From Mucilaginibacter sp. (lineage in GTDB: Bacteria > Bacteroidota > Bacteroidia > Sphingobacteriales > Sphingobacteriaceae), in assembly GCF_028288225.1 (NCBI RefSeq), contig NZ_JAQBOC010000043.1, forward strand, positions 1 to 64,000: 64,000 nucleotides of DNA. Direction: 5' to 3'. A model generated the notes under the pieces. That model ran no database searches. It saw only the letters and a list, made by a program, of their open reading frames with translations, and was not told the origin of the DNA. How positions within the stretch are numbered: the stretch's first letter is position 1; every line of letters begins with the position of its first letter. Below, piece after piece: positions 61,373-64,000 of this stretch. Made by a program: the position numbers and the translations under genes.

Positions 61373-62224
61373 TTATTTCTGTTTTTTAATATAAATATTT
61401 CCGTTCAAAGTTTCGAATTTGAAGGTTTTACCGCCTGCGCCAAAGCGCACTTCCGATGCTTTGCTGAGCTTGTATATTGTGCCGTTGCCGTTTTTTGTTT
61501 CCGTTTTCTTGATCCTGCTTGGCAATACTTCCGCATCCTCAAAATCGGTATAGAACTGGCCGTTCATGCTTTTAAATTCCACGTCAGCCGATAAACCCCG
61601 CGGGTAGGTAACATTTAGTTCCCCATTAACTGAATAATAGGATGATGCCTCGGGTGGATTGCGTAGGTAAGTAACCGTAACCGGCCCGTTTACTGTATGT
61701 GCACTGGTGGTGCCTTTTGCATTTACAATTTCTATGCTGCCATTTACATTATTTATTTTTAATGCTCCGTATACATTTTTTACAATAATGTTGCCTTCAT
61801 TTACAGTTGATGCATAAAGATCGACCTGGTTTGGCACCTTAACGGTATATTCCAGCTTAACCCGGTATTCTATGTGGCGGTCGTTATCGCCCCTGTTCCA
61901 GTTGCGGTGAGGCCTGGTGTCATACGGATAAGCTGTATAGGCTATCACGCTGTCGCCTTTTTGATCAAACCCAAGCTTAAAATCTCTTTTGCCCTCTTCA
62001 ACGGTTTGCTGATCATCAGCAGTAATGGTTTCATCAATTTCAATGATCACCTTATCGCCTGCATACCCTTCAACTTTTACCGAGCCATCGAGGTTACAGA
62101 TAGCAACCGCCTTTTTCGCGGTAAACTCTTTGCTTACATGCGTTTTATATACCTGCGCCTGTGCTGTAATTTGGGCAAGGCAAAGCCCAACTCCTGTTAA
62201 AACAGGGATCAATATTCTTTTCAT
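61373..62224 (-). CDS. DUF4097 beta-strand-rich exported protein B
   Basis: 283 residues with a signal peptide (ends QAQ). The strand repeats read NEGNIIVKNVYGALKINNVN, GSIEIVNAKGTTSAHTVNG and NGELNVTYPRG. It shares the plan and several motifs with protein A, including a matching C-terminal LNGNIYIKK segment, so the two arose by duplication. It is 10 nt downstream of the anti-sigma gene. Confidence 0.9.
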   Translation of the reverse strand: MKRILIPVLTGVGLCLAQITAQAQVYKTHVSKEFTAKKAVAICNLDGSVKVEGYAGDKVIIEIDETITADDQQTVEEGKRDFKLGFDQKGDSVIAYTAYPYDTRPHRNWNRGDNDRHIEYRVKLEYTVKVPNQVDLYASTVNEGNIIVKNVYGALKINNVNGSIEIVNAKGTTSAHTVNGPVTVTYLRNPPEASSYYSVNGELNVTYPRGLSADVEFKSMNGQFYTDFEDAEVLPSRIKKTETKNGNGTIYKLSKASEVRFGAGGKTFKFETLNGNIYIKKQK

Positions 62225-62234
62225 AAAATTGTGT

Positions 62235-63050
62235 TTAAATCAGTTGTGTTATGGTTTCTTTTATCTTATCCCTGACGCCATGATCAAGGTCTTTTTGTTT
62301 TAATAATTCTCTAAACGATTTTACCGAGCTTTTTTCCTGCAGCTTAAGCATCACATCCGCAATGGCCGATTGCATCAGCGGCGAATCCTGTTGTGTAATG
62401 GACTGTACCAACCCTTGTCTAACTTCCGGATGGCCGGCAAGACGAACCAATGCATCAAGCGTACTTAAGCGCACGTTTACGTTAGGGTCATTGTTCAGCG
62501 TGGCCAATAAGGCATCGATCACTTCTTTGTCGGCATGTTTTATTTCGCTGGTATAGCTAACACCTCTCATCCGTTCAGATGCAGAAGGATTTTCAAGTAA
62601 AGCCAGCATCATGGTTTGTTTCAGCTCATGCACCTGCGAGGTTAGCTCTGCCATTTGCTTATCCTGTTTGCTGCTTCCGGCTAAATTGAAAAATAAGTAC
62701 CCACAGCCAAAGCTGATCAAAACAATTGCCAGAGTATAGGCTAAAGGCCATTTTTGCTTCCATTGCCATAACCAGCTTAGAGGCTCTATAATACCGCTTG
62801 ATGAACCTTTTTTACCTGCCTCGGCTGCTTTATAATCATTCAACATTGCCCTGAAATCAGCCTGCATATTTGCAGAAGGTTCCGGCACTTCAACTTCATC
62901 CATCAACACCCAGAGCTGTTGCATAGACGCCAGTTCGGCCTTGCAGGCAGGGCAGCCGACTAAGTGCTGCTCCAGCATTTCTTTTTCAGCCGGTTTTAAT
63001 TCATTATTTAACCAGCCTGCAAACAGCTCCTCATATTGCTCACATTTCAT
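62235..63050 (-). CDS. Anti-sigma factor with zinc finger, TM helix and periplasmic HEAT repeats
   Basis: 271 residues. The N-terminal zf-HC2/ZAS domain (about 1-45) carries HLVGCPACKAE, the His-x3-Cys-x2-Cys zinc motif that binds ECF sigma factors. One transmembrane helix lies at about 98-120 (LAYTLAIVLISFGCGYLF). The outer part (about 165-271) has HEAT-like repeats: VIDALLATLNNDPNVNVRLS, STLDALVRLAGHPEVRQG, MQSAIADVML. The HEAT sensor is unusual for this role; protein-protein sensing in the periplasm is inferred. The gene is 12 nt after the sigma gene. Confidence 0.88.
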   Translation of the reverse strand: MKCEQYEELFAGWLNNELKPAEKEMLEQHLVGCPACKAELASMQQLWVLMDEVEVPEPSANMQADFRAMLNDYKAAEAGKKGSSSGIIEPLSWLWQWKQKWPLAYTLAIVLISFGCGYLFFNLAGSSKQDKQMAELTSQVHELKQTMMLALLENPSASERMRGVSYTSEIKHADKEVIDALLATLNNDPNVNVRLSTLDALVRLAGHPEVRQGLVQSITQQDSPLMQSAIADVMLKLQEKSSVKSFRELLKQKDLDHGVRDKIKETITQLI

Positions 63051-63062
63051 CTTTTTCCTGTT

Positions 63063-63614
63063 TTAGCGTTCTGTTTTTTCATAAATACTTTTCAGCTCCT
63101 GCATGGCCCTGTGCGCCCGCGTTTTTACCGCTATTTCCGAAATATCAAGGATGTGCGCAATCTCCTGGTATTTCAGCTCCTGGAACTTGCTCAGTGTAAG
63201 CACCTCCCGGTGACTGTCACTTAACTTTTCCATCGCTTTATAAAGGCCAAGCTTTGCCTGTTTTTTTTCCAGGTACTCTTCAGGGGTTAAGCCGCCGGAT
63301 AATCTTTCAGTATGATCATCCGTATTTTCATGCTTCACCCTTTGCTTAAGGCTTTTACCCTGGTCCTTAATCGCGTTACGAGCTATGGAATACATCCAGT
63401 GCACAAACTCACCTGTCGCCGTAAAGGTTTCCCTGTACTTAAGCATCTTATAAAAAACCTGCTGAACCAAATCTTCGCTGGTTTCCCGCTGATAGGTCAT
63501 ATGGAATAAAAAACCATACAGCGGCCGGTGATACCGCTCAAAGAGCAGACCCATCTTATCCAGGTCTCCGGCTTTCACCTTGAGCATGATCGTATTGTCG
63601 GCCAACGAGTTCAA
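63063..63614 (-). CDS. ECF family RNA polymerase sigma factor
   Basis: 183 residues. Region 2 reads LYGFLFHMTYQRETSEDLVQ (QQVF core) and EFVHWMYSIARNAIKDQGK; region 4 reads LSKFQELKYQEIAHILDISE and AVKTRAHRAMQELK. It heads the operon sigma, anti-sigma, two DUF4097 genes and the serine hydrolase, which it probably drives itself. Confidence 0.93.
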   Translation of the reverse strand: MNSLADNTIMLKVKAGDLDKMGLLFERYHRPLYGFLFHMTYQRETSEDLVQQVFYKMLKYRETFTATGEFVHWMYSIARNAIKDQGKSLKQRVKHENTDDHTERLSGGLTPEEYLEKKQAKLGLYKAMEKLSDSHREVLTLSKFQELKYQEIAHILDISEIAVKTRAHRAMQELKSIYEKTER

Positions 63615-63695
63615 TCAGGTTCGGTTATTATGTTATTTTTAATTAGATACTCCGGTAAAACAAAATGGTTACAGGAAATGTAAGATTTTTTTGTG

Positions 63696-63736
63696 AGAGT
63701 CCGAAAGTCGGTAAAGACCGGAAGTCCGAAAGATGC
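63696..63736. repeat. 8-9 nt word array near the window end
   Basis: AGTCCGAA, AGTCGGTAA, AGACCGGA, AGTCCGAA, AGATGCG in succession, in the gap between the sigma gene and the antitoxin-like remnant. No clear inverted partner is seen in the window apart from a short GAGCTTTCGGACTTTC at 63930. Confidence 0.55.
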
Positions 63737-63807
63737 GTTTTGTACCCTGATGCGTAATTTGGCTTTACATTTGATATTGTGTATTTTTGATTAAGAAACT
63801 CCGGAAC

Positions 63808-64000
63808 ATGGAAATAACAATAGACGTTAAATATGAGCAATTGTTAGCCGCAATAAAAAAATTACCTGCAGCTAAAATCCGTATTGGATGAAGGTTTTAT
63901 TCAGGATAAAGCGTCACAAGAGCTTTCGGACTTTCAAAGCTTTTTGTTAAGAGGACCGGTTATGAGTTCAGAACAATACAAGCAGCACAAGGCGTACAGA
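63808..64000 (+). pseudogene. Frameshifted small antitoxin-like gene, cut by the window end
   Basis: The ATG at 63808 starts MEITIDVKYEQLLAAIKKLP and stops after 27 codons at 63889-63891. A second frame then reads KSVLDEGFIQDKASQELSDF, FLLRGPVMSSEQYKQHKAYR and continues past the window. Together they match the small antitoxin-like proteins that precede PIN-domain toxins in Bacteroidetes. A loss of about eight bases near LPAAK explains the frame change, though a base-calling error is possible. Confidence 0.6.

Overview
The window is a stretch of a Bacteroidetes chromosome, most like a soil or freshwater Sphingobacteriaceae genome of the Mucilaginibacter/Pedobacter kind. The evidence is low GC, SusC/SusD pairs, GLPGLI and DUF4249 proteins, LytTR two-component genes, promoters with the Bacteroidetes -7 element TAnnTTTG, and a DUF3494 ice-binding lipoprotein. 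I saw no rRNA, tRNA, CRISPR array or prophage.

Layout. 0-4.1 kb: an AraC regulator, cupin, aldo/keto reductase and a deleted SDR pseudogene, then a NrtR-like Nudix regulator. 4.1-8.6 kb: a GH3 enzyme divergent from the Nudix gene across two identical palindromes, a palindromic extragenic element, and an unrecognised secreted protein. 8.8-28.9 kb: the main locus. Ten genes on the minus strand run from a membrane-spanning LamG/kelch/SARP-like regulator through two GH92 mannosidases, a double hydrolase, SusC and SusD, straight into a four-gene module matching sxtL-sxtJ-sxtK-sxtI (GDSL/TPR protein, SxtJ-like, DUF5989, O-carbamoyltransferase). A GH99 gene diverges from the regulator. GH92 plus GH99 indicate alpha-mannan or high-mannose glycan use. 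The carbamoyltransferase module may be co-transcribed with susCD.

29-37 kb: a MarR gene with two operator-like palindromes faces a small operon (membrane protein, NAD(P)-binding protein, DoxX). Then come a CxxC/AraC fusion regulator and an ice-binding lipoprotein/OmpA pair. 37-50 kb is mosaic: two pirins sharing an upstream 18-nt motif, Crp/Fnr, a four-helix-bundle gene, a DUF1801 gene inside a terminal-inverted-repeat element, a GLPGLI/outer-membrane pair, GH25, a YeiH-type transporter and a DUF4231 gene. This part is dotted with arrays of degenerate 7-9 nt words, usually as inverted pairs and twice bracketing a small gene. 50-56.6 kb: CPBP protease, a TonB receptor with a DUF4249 lipoprotein, and a LytTR response regulator/kinase pair. 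56.9-63.6 kb: a GH127-like enzyme, then an ECF sigma/anti-sigma/DUF4097/DUF4097/serine hydrolase operon. The window ends in a frameshifted small antitoxin-like gene.

Most promising for follow-up: the LamG-kelch-TM-SARP regulator with 11-bp direct repeats upstream of both GH92 genes; the fusion of a mannan locus to an sxtIJKL-like module; and the inverted word-array family around the four-helix-bundle and DUF4231 genes. All functions are read from sequence alone; no database search was run.
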